From Thermoactinomyces sp. DSM 45892 (GTDB lineage: Bacteria; Bacillota; Bacilli; Thermoactinomycetales; Thermoactinomycetaceae): a DNA stretch of 64,000 bases. Position numbers and translations under genes: made by a program. The DNA lies in contig NZ_FNPL01000016.1 of the NCBI RefSeq assembly GCF_900107305.1, forward strand, positions 1 through 64,000. Direction: 5' to 3'. The notes beneath the pieces were generated by a model. It had not been told where the DNA came from. It saw only the letters and a list, made by a program, of their open reading frames with translations, and searched no databases. Positions 36,712 through 46,031 of the stretch are shown piece by piece. Every line of letters begins with the position of its first letter. Position 1 is the first letter of the stretch.

Positions 36712-37449
36712 TTATACATATTCAGAATTCGTCCTTGCAAATGTACACGCAACAGGCTGAAAGTTAGCCTTTCGTAAGAGTTTGGCGCACTCCCTTACAG
36801 TTGATCCAGTGGTATATACATCATCGACTAAAAGAACCGATTGACCGGATGAATCCATCTGTTTTCCTTGGTAAGAAAAAGTTCCTACGAGTGCTTGGAG
36901 TCTTTGATCTCGACTTCGCTTACTTTGTGGCTGATCTTGATAACTCTGTCGAACTAACAAATCTACTACAGGAACATGTAATTGTGCGCCGATAATATGA
37001 GCTAGCTGTTTTGCTTGATCAAACCCTCGTTCATATACTCTCTTGCGATGGCAAGGAACATATGTAATCATAAAGCGATCCATATGTAAAAAACGCTGCT
37101 TAATCAACGAAGCCATCCACAGTCCCATCGGCCTTGATAATCGCTCATCACCCCGATACTTCCATTGCTGAACAACTAAACGAGCCCAATGGTTATACTC
37201 GACACAACTAATGTTTACAACTCGGTCAGACTCGGGAGTCCGCTGGCAATCGTAGCAAAAGGAATCATCGATCGAATTCGGCTTCCCACAAACTCTGCAC
37301 TGTGGGTATGCTAACATCTTGCGTTTTTCCGTACAACCTGCACATAACTGTTCCCAAATCGGATTGCCTATCACCTTAGGACGAGGGGACTGACAAAACC
37401 AACATAATGCAGACGAATCACCAAATATTTTCGACCACCAACTCCTCAT
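36712..37449 (-). CDS. comFC: ComF family protein (competence, PRTase-like)
   Basis: About 245 residues from ATG 37449 (M-R-S-W-W), eight bases after AAGGAG. The N-terminal part has paired Cys-x-x-Cys modules (CWFC, CAGC, CRVC, CYDC) likely binding zinc; the C-terminal half is a type I phosphoribosyltransferase fold with the PRPP loop VLLVDDVYTTGST. Required for DNA uptake in transformable Firmicutes; the biochemical activity is unsettled. Its ATG overlaps the comFA stop by four bases (ATGA), so translation is coupled. Confidence 0.92.
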   Translation of the reverse strand: MRSWWSKIFGDSSALCWFCQSPRPKVIGNPIWEQLCAGCTEKRKMLAYPQCRVCGKPNSIDDSFCYDCQRTPESDRVVNISCVEYNHWARLVVQQWKYRGDERLSRPMGLWMASLIKQRFLHMDRFMITYVPCHRKRVYERGFDQAKQLAHIIGAQLHVPVVDLLVRQSYQDQPQSKRSRDQRLQALVGTFSYQGKQMDSSGQSVLLVDDVYTTGSTVRECAKLLRKANFQPVACTFARTNSEYV

Positions 37450-38885
37450 CCACCAAACTCCTTGCAAGCCTCTCGATTTAAGAGTTGTATCTCCCGAATC
37501 GCTTGGCAAATAGGTTCTGTTTTATGATTGGATAAAAACCACACTTTTCCTGCTTGGTATTGCAAACTTCTTCCAACCCTACCTGCAATTTGGACCAAAG
37601 AAGCCCGATCATATACAGGATGATCTGCACGTAGCACAACTGCATGACATTGTGGAATGGTAATGCCACGTTCTAAAATAGTAGTAGTTACGAGATGAAG
37701 AATATTTCTATCCCTAAATCGCAACATTTTCTCTGTTCGATTTTCATCCGTACTAGATACAAAATCCACTTGTCCCTCGTCAAAAGAGGATTCTCTTTTT
37801 AACCACTCCGCTACTATCCTTGCATCCTCGATACGGGGCACGAACCACAATGCTTGTCCATCTGTACTCGTAATCTCATTTATGATTCGTTGCACCGTTC
37901 GATTCATCTTATGAGACTTGATCTGATCCCACAGGACCGGCTCTCTTTTCCAAATCGGGCAGGGCATCGGTTTGCCATGAAATCTACATGGCAACAATAC
38001 AGTAGGTAATATGCCTTTTCGCATCCGATGAATCCATAAATCCGTAGGCGTCGCGGTTAAGAGAATGATCGTGCCACCTGTTCTTTTTGACCTTTGGATG
38101 GAATATTCTAACGCTGGATTCCCCTCGAGCGGAAAGGCGTCCGCCTCATCCACTATGACTAAATCAAATAGATGGGCCATTCGAATCGTCTGATGTGCTG
38201 TAGCAATCACCAATGGGCTTAACATCCATTTGTCTGGGCTTCCCGCATAATGTTCCGTGACAATCTCATCTGGAAAAAATCGTTTTAACCGCGGGGCTAA
38301 TTCCTTTACCACATCTTGCCTAGGTGTACACCAGAGTACCGACATCCCTTGACGAATCAATGGTTCGATCACCGGGATCATCGTCTCTGTCTTACCCGCC
38401 CCCGTAACAGCCCAAAACAAGACAGTGGGCATTTTTTGTTTCACATACGTAGATAACTTCTGCGCAGTGACCGACTGCCGCGCTGTTAATTGGATCGAAG
38501 ACGGCTTTACCGTCCGTGCGATCTGCACCCTATCGTGTCCTTCCCGTACAAACCGATACAGATATTGGCAGCTTCTTGCTCGTCCAAGTAGAAGGCAATG
38601 TTTACAACTGGCACAACGATCTCGTTCACACCTCCCACAAGGAGTGAAGAAGATAAACTCTTGATCTGCACCGCAACGAAGACACTTCCATCTCCCATCC
38701 CGACTCACAATGGCAGGAAACACAGCAAGCCAATTCTTTCCCCTCCACTGACGAATCATTTCAATCCATTCATCCTCCGATTGTCTTGGAAAATGAAGTG
38801 CTCGAAATCGCTGTACTTCTTGATCTAGTAGTAGACGTCCTTCCCAAAATGAATAGGTGCACTCGCTTTCTTGTTTGATTTCCAC
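37446..38885 (-). CDS. comFA: ComFA, DEAD-box ATPase for DNA uptake
   Basis: 479 residues. N-terminal region followed by a Cys4-type zinc module (CLRC...CGRC...CASC), then a superfamily 2 helicase core: Walker A WAVTGAGKTE, DEAD box VIVDEADAFPL, motif III LLTATPT and the C-terminal domain with QIAGRVGRS. It drives transport of single-stranded DNA through ComEC during transformation. Upstream partner of comFC and downstream of a degU-like gene, the B. subtilis order; no comFB is seen. Confidence 0.94.
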   Translation of the reverse strand: MEIKQESECTYSFWEGRLLLDQEVQRFRALHFPRQSEDEWIEMIRQWRGKNWLAVFPAIVSRDGRWKCLRCGADQEFIFFTPCGRCERDRCASCKHCLLLGRARSCQYLYRFVREGHDRVQIARTVKPSSIQLTARQSVTAQKLSTYVKQKMPTVLFWAVTGAGKTETMIPVIEPLIRQGMSVLWCTPRQDVVKELAPRLKRFFPDEIVTEHYAGSPDKWMLSPLVIATAHQTIRMAHLFDLVIVDEADAFPLEGNPALEYSIQRSKRTGGTIILLTATPTDLWIHRMRKGILPTVLLPCRFHGKPMPCPIWKREPVLWDQIKSHKMNRTVQRIINEITSTDGQALWFVPRIEDARIVAEWLKRESSFDEGQVDFVSSTDENRTEKMLRFRDRNILHLVTTTILERGITIPQCHAVVLRADHPVYDRASLVQIAGRVGRSLQYQAGKVWFLSNHKTEPICQAIREIQLLNREACKEFGG

Positions 38886-38917
38886 TTATCACGTCACCCC
38901 ACAAACCAATAAAAAAA

Positions 38918-38940
38918 CCAGACGCGCACACGGAGTCTGG
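38918..38940 (-). terminator. Terminator upstream of comFA
   Basis: Minus-strand CCAGAC / GTCTGG stem with an 11-base loop, followed by a seven-T run. It separates the 142-residue gene from comFA, so comFA needs its own promoter. Confidence 0.7.
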
Positions 38941-38945
38941 TGATA

Positions 38946-39374
38946 TTACGATGCTGACCACTTGCCTTTCACTGTATCTTCTTCATACGAAACTCGTAAG
39001 TCCATCACAATAAATCGCTCGCCGACCTTCTGATTGGCTTTCATCCATCGCTCGACAGCACCCTCATCAGACGTCATATGAATAAACTCTAACTCTACAT
39101 ATCTGCGGTGTAGCTTCTCCAGTAATCGGTCTGCCTCTTCTGTGTGGCCAATTAGCAGACAACTAACCTTCCCATGACTCCCCGAAATACGACGATTCGT
39201 ATAATAAGACCGAATCCACCATTCTAGTTGCTGTTCTGTATTATCTGCAATGACGACCAAGTGTGATGCTTTATTATGATAATAACTTCCGTAGAGCCAA
39301 TTTGACCTCTTTACGAACATCCAGATTACAAAATAGATAGCGATCCCTGCTAAACCAACTCCCACCATCATCAT
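38946..39374 (-). CDS. Single-pass membrane protein, unknown
   Basis: 142 residues: one N-terminal membrane helix (about 2-20) then a soluble domain with alternating strands and helices (ASHLVVIADNTEQQLEWWIR, GKVSCLLIGHTEEADRLLEKL) that could be a small alpha/beta fold. No catalytic motif recognised. AAGGGGG before ATG 39374. Lies between the DegU-like gene and comFA, where B. subtilis has yviA (degV), but it does not look like DegV. Confidence 0.65.
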   Translation of the reverse strand: MMMVGVGLAGIAIYFVIWMFVKRSNWLYGSYYHNKASHLVVIADNTEQQLEWWIRSYYTNRRISGSHGKVSCLLIGHTEEADRLLEKLHRRYVELEFIHMTSDEGAVERWMKANQKVGERFIVMDLRVSYEEDTVKGKWSAS

Positions 39375-39406
39375 ACAAACCCCCTTTTCCTATCTAAACT
39401 GGATTT

Positions 39407-40147
39407 CTATATTAATTGGACCCACCCGTATTTGATAGCAAGCAATACAGCTTGTGTACGATCTTGGACGTCTAATTTATATAAAATCTTACTTACATGA
39501 TTTTTAACGGTCTTCTCACTAATAAATAAATGTTCTCCAATCGCCCTGTTATTTTTCCCTTGTGACAGTAAACGCAAGACCTCCATCTCCCGATTAGTGA
39601 GAATCTCTTGCCAATTTACTATATGATACGATGTATGAATTCGACTAAAAGCACCCTCTTGCCGACTCAATCGACGAAGTTCGCTTGCCATCTTGCTCAC
39701 CAATGCTGGATGTATATAGGTTCCGCCACAAACGACTACTTTTAAGGCTTCGATGAGTTGCTGCGGCTCCATTCCCTTTAGGAGATAGCCAGTCGCTCCA
39801 TTACGGATGGCTTCTACTGCATACTGATCCGCTTGATCCGTTAGAATGAGAACTTTTGTTTGAGGAGTCACTCGATTGATGTAGTGCGTTACCTCTACTG
39901 CATCCATTCTAGGTAAATATAGATCCATCAAAACAACTTGCGGAATTAGAGTTTCACATACATGTGCTACTTCTGATCCATCTATACAAGATGCTACAAT
40001 TTGCAACTCAGGATAATAAGAAAATATATTTTTATATCTATTCAGACAAATGTCACTGGAATCTGCTACTAAGATACGGATGGGGGATATATTGGAAGGC
40101 TCACTGAATTTGGCATTTGGTTGATGAAGAAACGGACTCTCAAGCAA
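39407..40147 (-). CDS. degU: DegU-like response regulator (NarL/LuxR type)
   Basis: Best start is TTG 40147, six bases after GAGGTG; about 246 residues. Receiver domain: ILVADSSD, phospho-acceptor Asp in VVLMDLYLPRMD, and conserved Lys in YLLKGMEP. C-terminal LuxR-type HTH: LTNREMEVLRLLSQGKNNRAIGEHLF...TVKNHVSKIL. The usual acidic pair at the receiver start is D-S here, so Mg2+ binding may be altered. An extra stretch of about 22 residues precedes the receiver. Name supported by position upstream of comFA. No histidine kinase (degS) adjoins it; the next gene upstream is metK. Confidence 0.8.
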   Translation of the reverse strand: MLESPFLHQPNAKFSEPSNISPIRILVADSSDICLNRYKNIFSYYPELQIVASCIDGSEVAHVCETLIPQVVLMDLYLPRMDAVEVTHYINRVTPQTKVLILTDQADQYAVEAIRNGATGYLLKGMEPQQLIEALKVVVCGGTYIHPALVSKMASELRRLSRQEGAFSRIHTSYHIVNWQEILTNREMEVLRLLSQGKNNRAIGEHLFISEKTVKNHVSKILYKLDVQDRTQAVLLAIKYGWVQLI

Positions 40148-40235
40148 AACGTTCACCTCACTCCCTTGATGAATATCCAAAATCGCCTGATATCTCTTTT
40201 TATTCTATCATGAATCCTTTTTTGTTTAAACAAAA

Positions 40236-40261
40236 AGAGCCACCCTTTGTTGGATGACTCT
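40236..40261 (-). terminator. Terminator after metK
   Basis: Minus-strand AAGAGTCATCC and GGGTGGCTCTT pair with G:T allowances, followed by TTTTGTTT. Confidence 0.65.
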
Positions 40262-40272
40262 TCGTAATGAAC

Positions 40273-41472
40273 TTATAAGCCTGCGTCTGTCTTCAATGCT
40301 TCTACTTTATCTGTGCGCTCCCACGGCAGGTCGATATCGGTACGACCGAAGTGACCGTAAGCAGCCGTTTGGCGATAGAGCGGACGACGTAGGTCTAGCT
40401 GACGGATGATTCCGGCTGGGCGAAGATCGAAGTGTTTATTTACTAATTCAACTAGAACGGATTCATCTACCTTACCCGTACCAAACGTCTCAACGCGAAC
40501 AGACATAGGGCGAGCCACTCCGATCGCGTAAGCCAATTGCACTTCACACTTCTCAGCAAGACCTGCAGCAACTAGATTTTTCGCTACATAACGTGCCGCA
40601 TAGGCAGCAGAGCGGTCTACTTTCGTCGGATCTTTACCAGAGAATGCTCCACCACCATGACGAGCATATCCACCGTAAGTATCTACGATGATCTTACGAC
40701 CTGTTAGCCCGGCATCCCCAAGAGGTCCACCGATTACGAATCGACCTGTTGGATTAATAAAGTACTTTGTATTTTCATCAATCATATCTTTTGGAACGAT
40801 TGGGCCAAAAACATGCTTCCTTATATCGCTCTGAATCTGCTCAAGTGTAGCATCCTCAGCGTGTTGAGTAGAGCATACAAGTGCATCAATTCGAACTGGC
40901 TTGTCGTCTTCATACTCTACCGTCACTTGAATTTTACCATCGGGACGTAGATACTTGAGCGTTCCATCGACACGTACTTCATGAAGCCTTCTAGCTAGTT
41001 TATGTGCTAGCGAGATCGGGAGCGGCATCAATTCTGGAGTCTCGTTACAAGCAAAGCCAAACATCAATCCTTGGTCTCCCGCACCAATCGCTTCAATCTC
41101 TTCTTCCGTCATAGAGCCTTCACGAGCTTCTAATGCTTGATCTACACCTTGAGCAATATCAGCAGACTGCTCATCAATCGATGTCAAAACAGCACAAGTT
41201 TGAGCGTCAAAACCAAATTTTGCACGAGTGTATCCGATATCACTTACTGTTTTACGTACGATTTTTGGGATATCAACATAGCAATTGGTTGTGATTTCAC
41301 CCGCAACTAAAACCAAGCCAGTTGTCACAGAGGTTTCTGCAGCAACACGGGCATTCGGATCTTTTTCTAAAATAGCATCCAAAATAGCATCCGAAATCTG
41401 GTCACAAATCTTATCTGGATGACCCGCTGTTACGGATTCAGAAGTAAACAACGTACGCTTCTTTTCAGACAT
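40273..41472 (-). CDS. metK: S-adenosylmethionine synthetase
   Basis: Makes SAM from methionine and ATP. 399 residues, full length; signatures [29 protein letters not shown] and [16 protein letters not shown] present, with catalytic His and Lys in them. AGGAGGAG before ATG 41472. Its leader carries an attenuator-like structure that is not a recognisable SAM-I riboswitch, although the methionine transporter 9 kb away has one. Confidence 0.97.
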   Translation of the reverse strand: MSEKKRTLFTSESVTAGHPDKICDQISDAILDAILEKDPNARVAAETSVTTGLVLVAGEITTNCYVDIPKIVRKTVSDIGYTRAKFGFDAQTCAVLTSIDEQSADIAQGVDQALEAREGSMTEEEIEAIGAGDQGLMFGFACNETPELMPLPISLAHKLARRLHEVRVDGTLKYLRPDGKIQVTVEYEDDKPVRIDALVCSTQHAEDATLEQIQSDIRKHVFGPIVPKDMIDENTKYFINPTGRFVIGGPLGDAGLTGRKIIVDTYGGYARHGGGAFSGKDPTKVDRSAAYAARYVAKNLVAAGLAEKCEVQLAYAIGVARPMSVRVETFGTGKVDESVLVELVNKHFDLRPAGIIRQLDLRRPLYRQTAAYGHFGRTDIDLPWERTDKVEALKTDAGL

Positions 41473-41660
41473 AGATTAACTCCTCCTAAATAACCATTAT
41501 ATGTAAATAAAAAAACCTCTCCTCTCTTGGAAAGGTGTTTCTACTCTTCAGCTTGATGACAAACTTCTCGTGTGAACACCTAGTAAAAAAGAGGCTACTT
41601 CATTCCAATCAATCTCTACATCACCACTAAGAATACAAGATTATACTCATAAACACAAGC
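41473..41660 (-). promoter_or_regulatory. metK leader with terminator/antiterminator, unidentified class
   Basis: The minus strand from about 41660 to 41473 contains a TATAAT-like -10 (near 41640-41645), a structured segment, and two mutually exclusive pairings. AGGTGTT (41581-41575) with AACACCT (41539-41533) would form an antiterminator; ACCTTTCC with GGAGAGGT (41536-41515) forms a terminator. I see neither the SAM-I core nor a T-box GGUGGUACCGCG element. The rest of 41661-41842 holds no gene. Confidence 0.5.
41515..41536 (-). terminator. Attenuator terminator in the metK leader
   Basis: Minus-strand ACCTTTCC, six-base loop, GGAGAGGT (one G:T), followed by seven T. Positioned between promoter and start codon, so regulatory. 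Confidence 0.65.
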
Positions 41661-41842
41661 AACATTCTGTATGCATATAGTTTTATTTCGTAATTAAATA
41701 AATATTCTACCACCCCCTACACGCATCTCAACGTCTCCACTCATTTTTGAGGATTTTGTGTACCTTACATAGTAATGTGTTAAAAGGGTAGAAAAGGTGA
41801 TAGGATGTAGTAAAAAATTATACAAATAAGTGAGGGCTAGTT

Positions 41843-42931
41843 ATGCAAGATGGCTTCGGGCCCACGGATTCAAGTAAACAACCAACTCCAAAAAAGAGTA
41901 GGAAAAAAAAGATTGTCATCTGGACATCCGCTATTCTCTCAACTCTTCTTGTTACAGTTGGTGTTTACGCCTATAATCTCTATACGACAGTAGCCAACAG
42001 TCAAGACTCTACAGCCGGAAAATCTTCCCTACGAACAGAACAAGTAGATGTAAAGAAAGAACCCTTTACTATCCTATTCATCGGTGCAGACCAATACAAC
42101 TCCAAAAAAGAGTCAAAAGAAGGCTGGCGTCCTGATGTGATGATGCTTGCTGTCGTCAATCCAGAAAGAAAGAATATCCACATGATAAGTATCCCTCGCG
42201 ATACCTTTTTCCAGATTCATGGGACGAAGACTCAAACGAAAATCAACGCTTCTGCCGCTTCCATATATACAAGTATAAACAAGCTTACCCCCATTAACTC
42301 TGTACGGGAAACCGCGCAAGATTTCCTGAATCGGCAAATCCCTATCGACTATTATGCTAAAATCAATTTTAGTGGTTTTATCGGCCTTGTCGACCAAGTA
42401 GGTGGAATTGATGTAGATGTTCCATACGACTTTAAAATGCAGACATTTGGTGGGAAATATCTCCACTTTAAAAAAGGGAACCAGCATTTAAATGGGGAAG
42501 AAGCACTCGTATTTGTACGACAACGAAAGCTAGATCCCGAGGGTGACCTCGGACGCAACAAACGCCAACAACAAGCCGTAAGGCAAGTTTTAGATAAAAT
42601 GCTTAGCTTCCAGAGCTTAACGCAGTTCACTGATATCACGGAAGTAATTGGAAACAACTTCCAGTACAGCTTTAACGTTTCGGATATATTACCTCTAATG
42701 AGTATTTATGCGGATATACCAAAAGAAAATAACCACATCATAAAATTAAATACGTATTCTAAAACCCTCTCCGGCCATGGAGACTGTCAGATCACGACAG
42801 AAGGTGAACGGAAACGAGTAGTGGCAGAATTGCTAAAAGCAATGGACAAACCATACAGTGAGGCAGATCTCTCGTACGATTTTGAACAAGATCTCAAGAA
42901 CCCTAACCGTAAACAGAAGCCCGGAAACTAA
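41843..42931 (+). CDS. LytR-CpsA-Psr (LCP) family ligase 1
   Basis: LCP enzymes move wall teichoic acid or other glycopolymers from undecaprenyl carriers onto peptidoglycan, outside the membrane. 362 residues: basic cytoplasmic N terminus, one membrane helix (about 27-49), extracellular LCP domain with RPDVMMLAVVNP, ISIPRDTFF, VGGIDVDVPYDF and LNGEEALVFVRQRK...GRNKRQQQAV, including the Arg and Asp residues that hold the polyprenyl phosphate. GTGAGGG site before ATG. First of three tandem paralogues. Confidence 0.93.
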   Translation: MQDGFGPTDSSKQPTPKKSRKKKIVIWTSAILSTLLVTVGVYAYNLYTTVANSQDSTAGKSSLRTEQVDVKKEPFTILFIGADQYNSKKESKEGWRPDVMMLAVVNPERKNIHMISIPRDTFFQIHGTKTQTKINASAASIYTSINKLTPINSVRETAQDFLNRQIPIDYYAKINFSGFIGLVDQVGGIDVDVPYDFKMQTFGGKYLHFKKGNQHLNGEEALVFVRQRKLDPEGDLGRNKRQQQAVRQVLDKMLSFQSLTQFTDITEVIGNNFQYSFNVSDILPLMSIYADIPKENNHIIKLNTYSKTLSGHGDCQITTEGERKRVVAELLKAMDKPYSEADLSYDFEQDLKNPNRKQKPGN

Positions 42932-42953
42932 GGGTTTCTGAAAGGAGAATGAA

Positions 42954-44141
42954 ATGATGAACTCCCAACGTAGTCGACTGGAACGAGTAGAAATGCGTAA
43001 AAAGAAGAAGAAAAAGAGACTCATTATTATTAGTGCAATCCTAGTTCTCTTCATCGGTGTAGCTGGTTACTATGCGACTAATCTCCTGAGTGCACTTTCA
43101 AATTCTCATGATGAAAATCTGAAAACAGATGCCAAGAAAGTAGATATAAAACAAGAGCCATTTACCATGCTCTTAGTAGGAATTGATCAATATGATCTTG
43201 AAAGCGAGAAGAAAAGCGGAGGGCGTCCCGATGTCTTAATGGTAGCTACAGTAAATCCAAAGGAAAAGTCTGTACGAACTATGAGTATCCCTCGTGATAC
43301 GTATGTGAAATTCTATAATTCAACTAGCAAAGGAAAGATTACGGATACCCTATCTGCTCTCCACTCTGGTTCGGATGCGAAAGCCAAAAACCAGCAAATC
43401 GTAAAACAGGTAGAACAGTTCTTGGATAACAAAATCCAAATCAATTACGTAGCACAGATTAATTTCTCAGGATTTATGGATCTGGTAAATGCAGTAGGTG
43501 GCATTACCGTAGACAATAAATATAAATTCCAAGTTCCCTTCTACGGTGGGAAAATGCTGAAATACGAAAAAGGGCAACTCAACCTAAACGGGGAACAGGC
43601 CCTGATGTATGTAAGAACTCGTAAAAACCATAAAGGCACTGGTTCCATCGTTCCTGCCGAAATGGAAAACGATAATGATCGCAACCGTCGCCAACAAGAA
43701 GTGCTTAGTGCCATTTTAGGCAAAATGACTGGATTTACTGGTGTGACTCAGTTTAGTGACATTACCGAAGCGGTCGGAAAGAACTTCCGTTATAGCTTTG
43801 ATATGAGTGAAATTCTTCCTATGTTTAATGTGTATCGTGAATCACAAAACAATAAAGAATCGATCGCTCTACACAACTACTCGCTTAAACAGAATGAGAA
43901 ATGGTTCCAAATCGTTCCGGAAGGTGAGCGTCAACGTGCCATCGCTGAACTGCTCAAGCATCTAGGAAAAGAGTACGACAAACGTGCCATCACATATGAT
44001 CACACGCTAGATCCCTTCGAGGCCAAAACACTCGAACAAATCCCGAAACAAGTACCCCAAAAAGCATATCGAAATTCTGACAGCACAGGCACCAACCAGT
44101 CGAATCAACCTTCCGGCTCTACTACTAGCAATGGAAGGTAA
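42954..44141 (+). CDS. LCP family ligase 2
   Basis: 395 residues, same layout: Lys/Arg-rich cytoplasmic tail (MRKKKKKKR), membrane helix (about 25-45), LCP domain with GRPDVLMVATVNP, MSIPRDTYVKF, VGGITVDNKY and LNGEQALMYVRTRK. It has an insertion of about 14 residues before NDRNRRQQEV compared with the other two copies, and a Ser/Thr/Asn/Gln-rich C-terminal tail. 22 bases after copy 1, hence the same operon; a strong terminator follows. Confidence 0.93.
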   Translation: MMNSQRSRLERVEMRKKKKKKRLIIISAILVLFIGVAGYYATNLLSALSNSHDENLKTDAKKVDIKQEPFTMLLVGIDQYDLESEKKSGGRPDVLMVATVNPKEKSVRTMSIPRDTYVKFYNSTSKGKITDTLSALHSGSDAKAKNQQIVKQVEQFLDNKIQINYVAQINFSGFMDLVNAVGGITVDNKYKFQVPFYGGKMLKYEKGQLNLNGEQALMYVRTRKNHKGTGSIVPAEMENDNDRNRRQQEVLSAILGKMTGFTGVTQFSDITEAVGKNFRYSFDMSEILPMFNVYRESQNNKESIALHNYSLKQNEKWFQIVPEGERQRAIAELLKHLGKEYDKRAITYDHTLDPFEAKTLEQIPKQVPQKAYRNSDSTGTNQSNQPSGSTTSNGR

Positions 44142-44171
44142 TCGACTACCTCAACGCCATATCCTTTTTTA

Positions 44172-44199
44172 AAAATACCTGATCCCATTCAGGTATTTT
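44172..44199 (+). terminator. Terminator after LCP gene 2
   Basis: AAATACCTGA, short loop, TTCAGGTATTTTTTT: perfect stem and T-run. Separates copies 1-2 from copy 3. Confidence 0.8.
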
Positions 44200-44297
44200 T
44201 TTCTTCTATCCTCAAAACTTGCTCCCAATATTTCCTAAATGATAGTATAAGAGCAATTCGTTTTCCCAAGCTTCTAAATGAAATGAGGAATCTTTTA

Positions 44298-45320
44298 GTG
44301 AAGGATCAACGCTCCAAGCAACGAGCAGCACGAAGGAAAAAGAGGAATCGAATACTCCTCATATGTTTGGCAATTATGGCTCTAGTGGGTAGCTTTTATA
44401 TATATCAAATGTGGAGTGCTCTCGCAAAAGGACACGATTCCAATGCGACAAAATCAGATCTTAGACAGGAGCAAGTAGAAATCGGGAAGGAGCCGTTTAC
44501 CGTCTTGCTCATGGGTGTCGACTCCCGAACTGCCAAAGGGGAAAAGGAATCGTGGCGCCCCGATGTACTCATGATTGCTGCCATTAATCCAGAGAAGAAA
44601 TCCGCCTCCATCGTCAGTATCCCCCGTGATACTCGGACCACCATCTCCCATACCAATGGGTGGAAAGATAAGATCAACTCAGCCGCTACATGGGGAAGAG
44701 AAAAAGGAGTCGATCCCGTTACCAATGTAAGGCTCACGGTTGAAAACTTTCTAGAAGGCGTCCCCATCGATTACTATGCGAAGATTAACTTCCAAGGCTT
44801 TATGGACGTAGTGAATCAACTGGATGGGGTTGATGTGGATGTCAAGAGGGCGTTCACTTACCACTCCTTTAACGATAAAATCATCCATTTCAGACTTGGA
44901 CCCATGCACTTAAATGGGGAAGAAGCATTAGCCTATGTACGCATGAGAAAGCAAGACCCTGAAGGAGATCACGGTCGAAATCGCAGACAACAAGAAGTAA
45001 TCAATCAGCTATTAGACAAATTAACAGGAGTTCAAGTGTTAACCAAATTTACTTCGCTCACCGAAATCGTAGGAAACAACTTTGTCTATAGCTTCAATCC
45101 CTCTGAAATTCCTACCTTAGCCAGCATCTACCGTAGCATTCCGAAAGAATCTTTAAAACACATCACGGTTCAAGCTCCTTCTGAAAGAATCAACGGAATC
45201 TGGTATGATTTAGTTAGCCAAAAAGAGCGTGATCGCGTTAGCAACCTACTAAAAAAAGAGTTGGACCTACCTTACGATCAAAATAAAATCGAGGTCCCTC
45301 AAATGAAAAAGACAAATTGA
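44298..45320 (+). CDS. LCP family ligase 3
   Basis: About 340 residues if started at GTG 44298, which lies eight bases after TGAGGA; the ATG at 44283 overlaps that site. Basic N terminus, one membrane helix, LCP domain with VLLMGVDSR, RPDVLMIAAINP, VSIPRDTRTTI, GVDVDVKRAF and LNGEEALAYVRMRKQDPEGDHGRNRRQQEV. Immediately upstream of yvyE, the position of lytR/tagU-type genes in Bacillus. Own terminator at 45332. Confidence 0.93.
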   Translation: MKDQRSKQRAARRKKRNRILLICLAIMALVGSFYIYQMWSALAKGHDSNATKSDLRQEQVEIGKEPFTVLLMGVDSRTAKGEKESWRPDVLMIAAINPEKKSASIVSIPRDTRTTISHTNGWKDKINSAATWGREKGVDPVTNVRLTVENFLEGVPIDYYAKINFQGFMDVVNQLDGVDVDVKRAFTYHSFNDKIIHFRLGPMHLNGEEALAYVRMRKQDPEGDHGRNRRQQEVINQLLDKLTGVQVLTKFTSLTEIVGNNFVYSFNPSEIPTLASIYRSIPKESLKHITVQAPSERINGIWYDLVSQKERDRVSNLLKKELDLPYDQNKIEVPQMKKTN

Positions 45321-45331
45321 ACAACACCTCA

Positions 45332-45356
45332 AAGACGGCGCTTATTAGCCGTCTTT
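45332..45356 (+). terminator. Terminator after LCP gene 3
   Basis: AAGACGGC, eight-base loop, GCCGTCTTTTCT. Confidence 0.75.
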
Positions 45357-45381
45357 TCTCTGGGAGAGGAGCCCTAGCATC

Positions 45382-46023
45382 ATGAAAACACCCTTATCGT
45401 ATCGAACCATTGCTGGATATGGCGAAACGGAGATCATCATTCAGAAATCTCGTTTTATCTGCCAAGCATCACCTGTCAAAACGGAAGAAGCAGCCCAGAA
45501 ATTTATCGCTGACATCTCTAAAAAATACTGGGACGCCACCCATAACTGCTCCGCCTATCTCATCACCGATCTCATCCAAAAAGCATCCGACGATGGTGAG
45601 CCTTCTGGAACAGCAGGCAAGCCCATGCTCGAAGTCCTACATGCCAAGAAAGTTCAATACACAGCAGTTGTCATTACTCGATATTTCGGAGGAACAAAGC
45701 TAGGAGCCGGTGGCCTAGTCAGAGCTTACAGCCAAGGAACGTCCGCCGCCCTAGAAGCCGCAGGAATCGTCCAGCCCGTCCTCCATCAATCCATCACCAT
45801 CACCTTTGACTACGCACATATAGGTAAGCTCGAACACGAACTACGTCAAACCGCCTACTTCCTTGACCAGCCCGTATTTACCGAGCATATAAGCTGGACC
45901 CTATGGGTTCCCACGGACGAAGTGACTCAGATAAAGGCCCAGATCATCGACTGGACCCATGGTCAGGCAAAGGTAGAACTGGGAGAGTTTGAGTATCGAG
46001 TGAGGTTTACAACTCTTAAATAA
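45382..46023 (+). CDS. yvyE: YigZ/IMPACT family protein (YvyE)
   Basis: 213 residues with the UPF0029/IMPACT N-terminal domain (DDGEPSGTAGKPMLEVL and VVITRYFGGTKLGAGGLVRAYSQGT) and a ferredoxin-like C-terminal DUF1949 domain. The family is linked to translation or protein-folding control; function unsettled. GGGAGAGGAG upstream of the ATG. The pairing with an LCP gene is a conserved Bacillus arrangement. Confidence 0.9.
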   Translation: MKTPLSYRTIAGYGETEIIIQKSRFICQASPVKTEEAAQKFIADISKKYWDATHNCSAYLITDLIQKASDDGEPSGTAGKPMLEVLHAKKVQYTAVVITRYFGGTKLGAGGLVRAYSQGTSAALEAAGIVQPVLHQSITITFDYAHIGKLEHELRQTAYFLDQPVFTEHISWTLWVPTDEVTQIKAQIIDWTHGQAKVELGEFEYRVRFTTLK

Positions 46024-46031
46024 GTTGTTTG

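Noticed and set aside
41473-41660. metK leader as SAM-I riboswitch or T-box
   Set aside because: The conserved GAGGGA...GGCAACC core and the T-box GGUGGUACCGCG are absent, so it is reported only as an unidentified attenuator.
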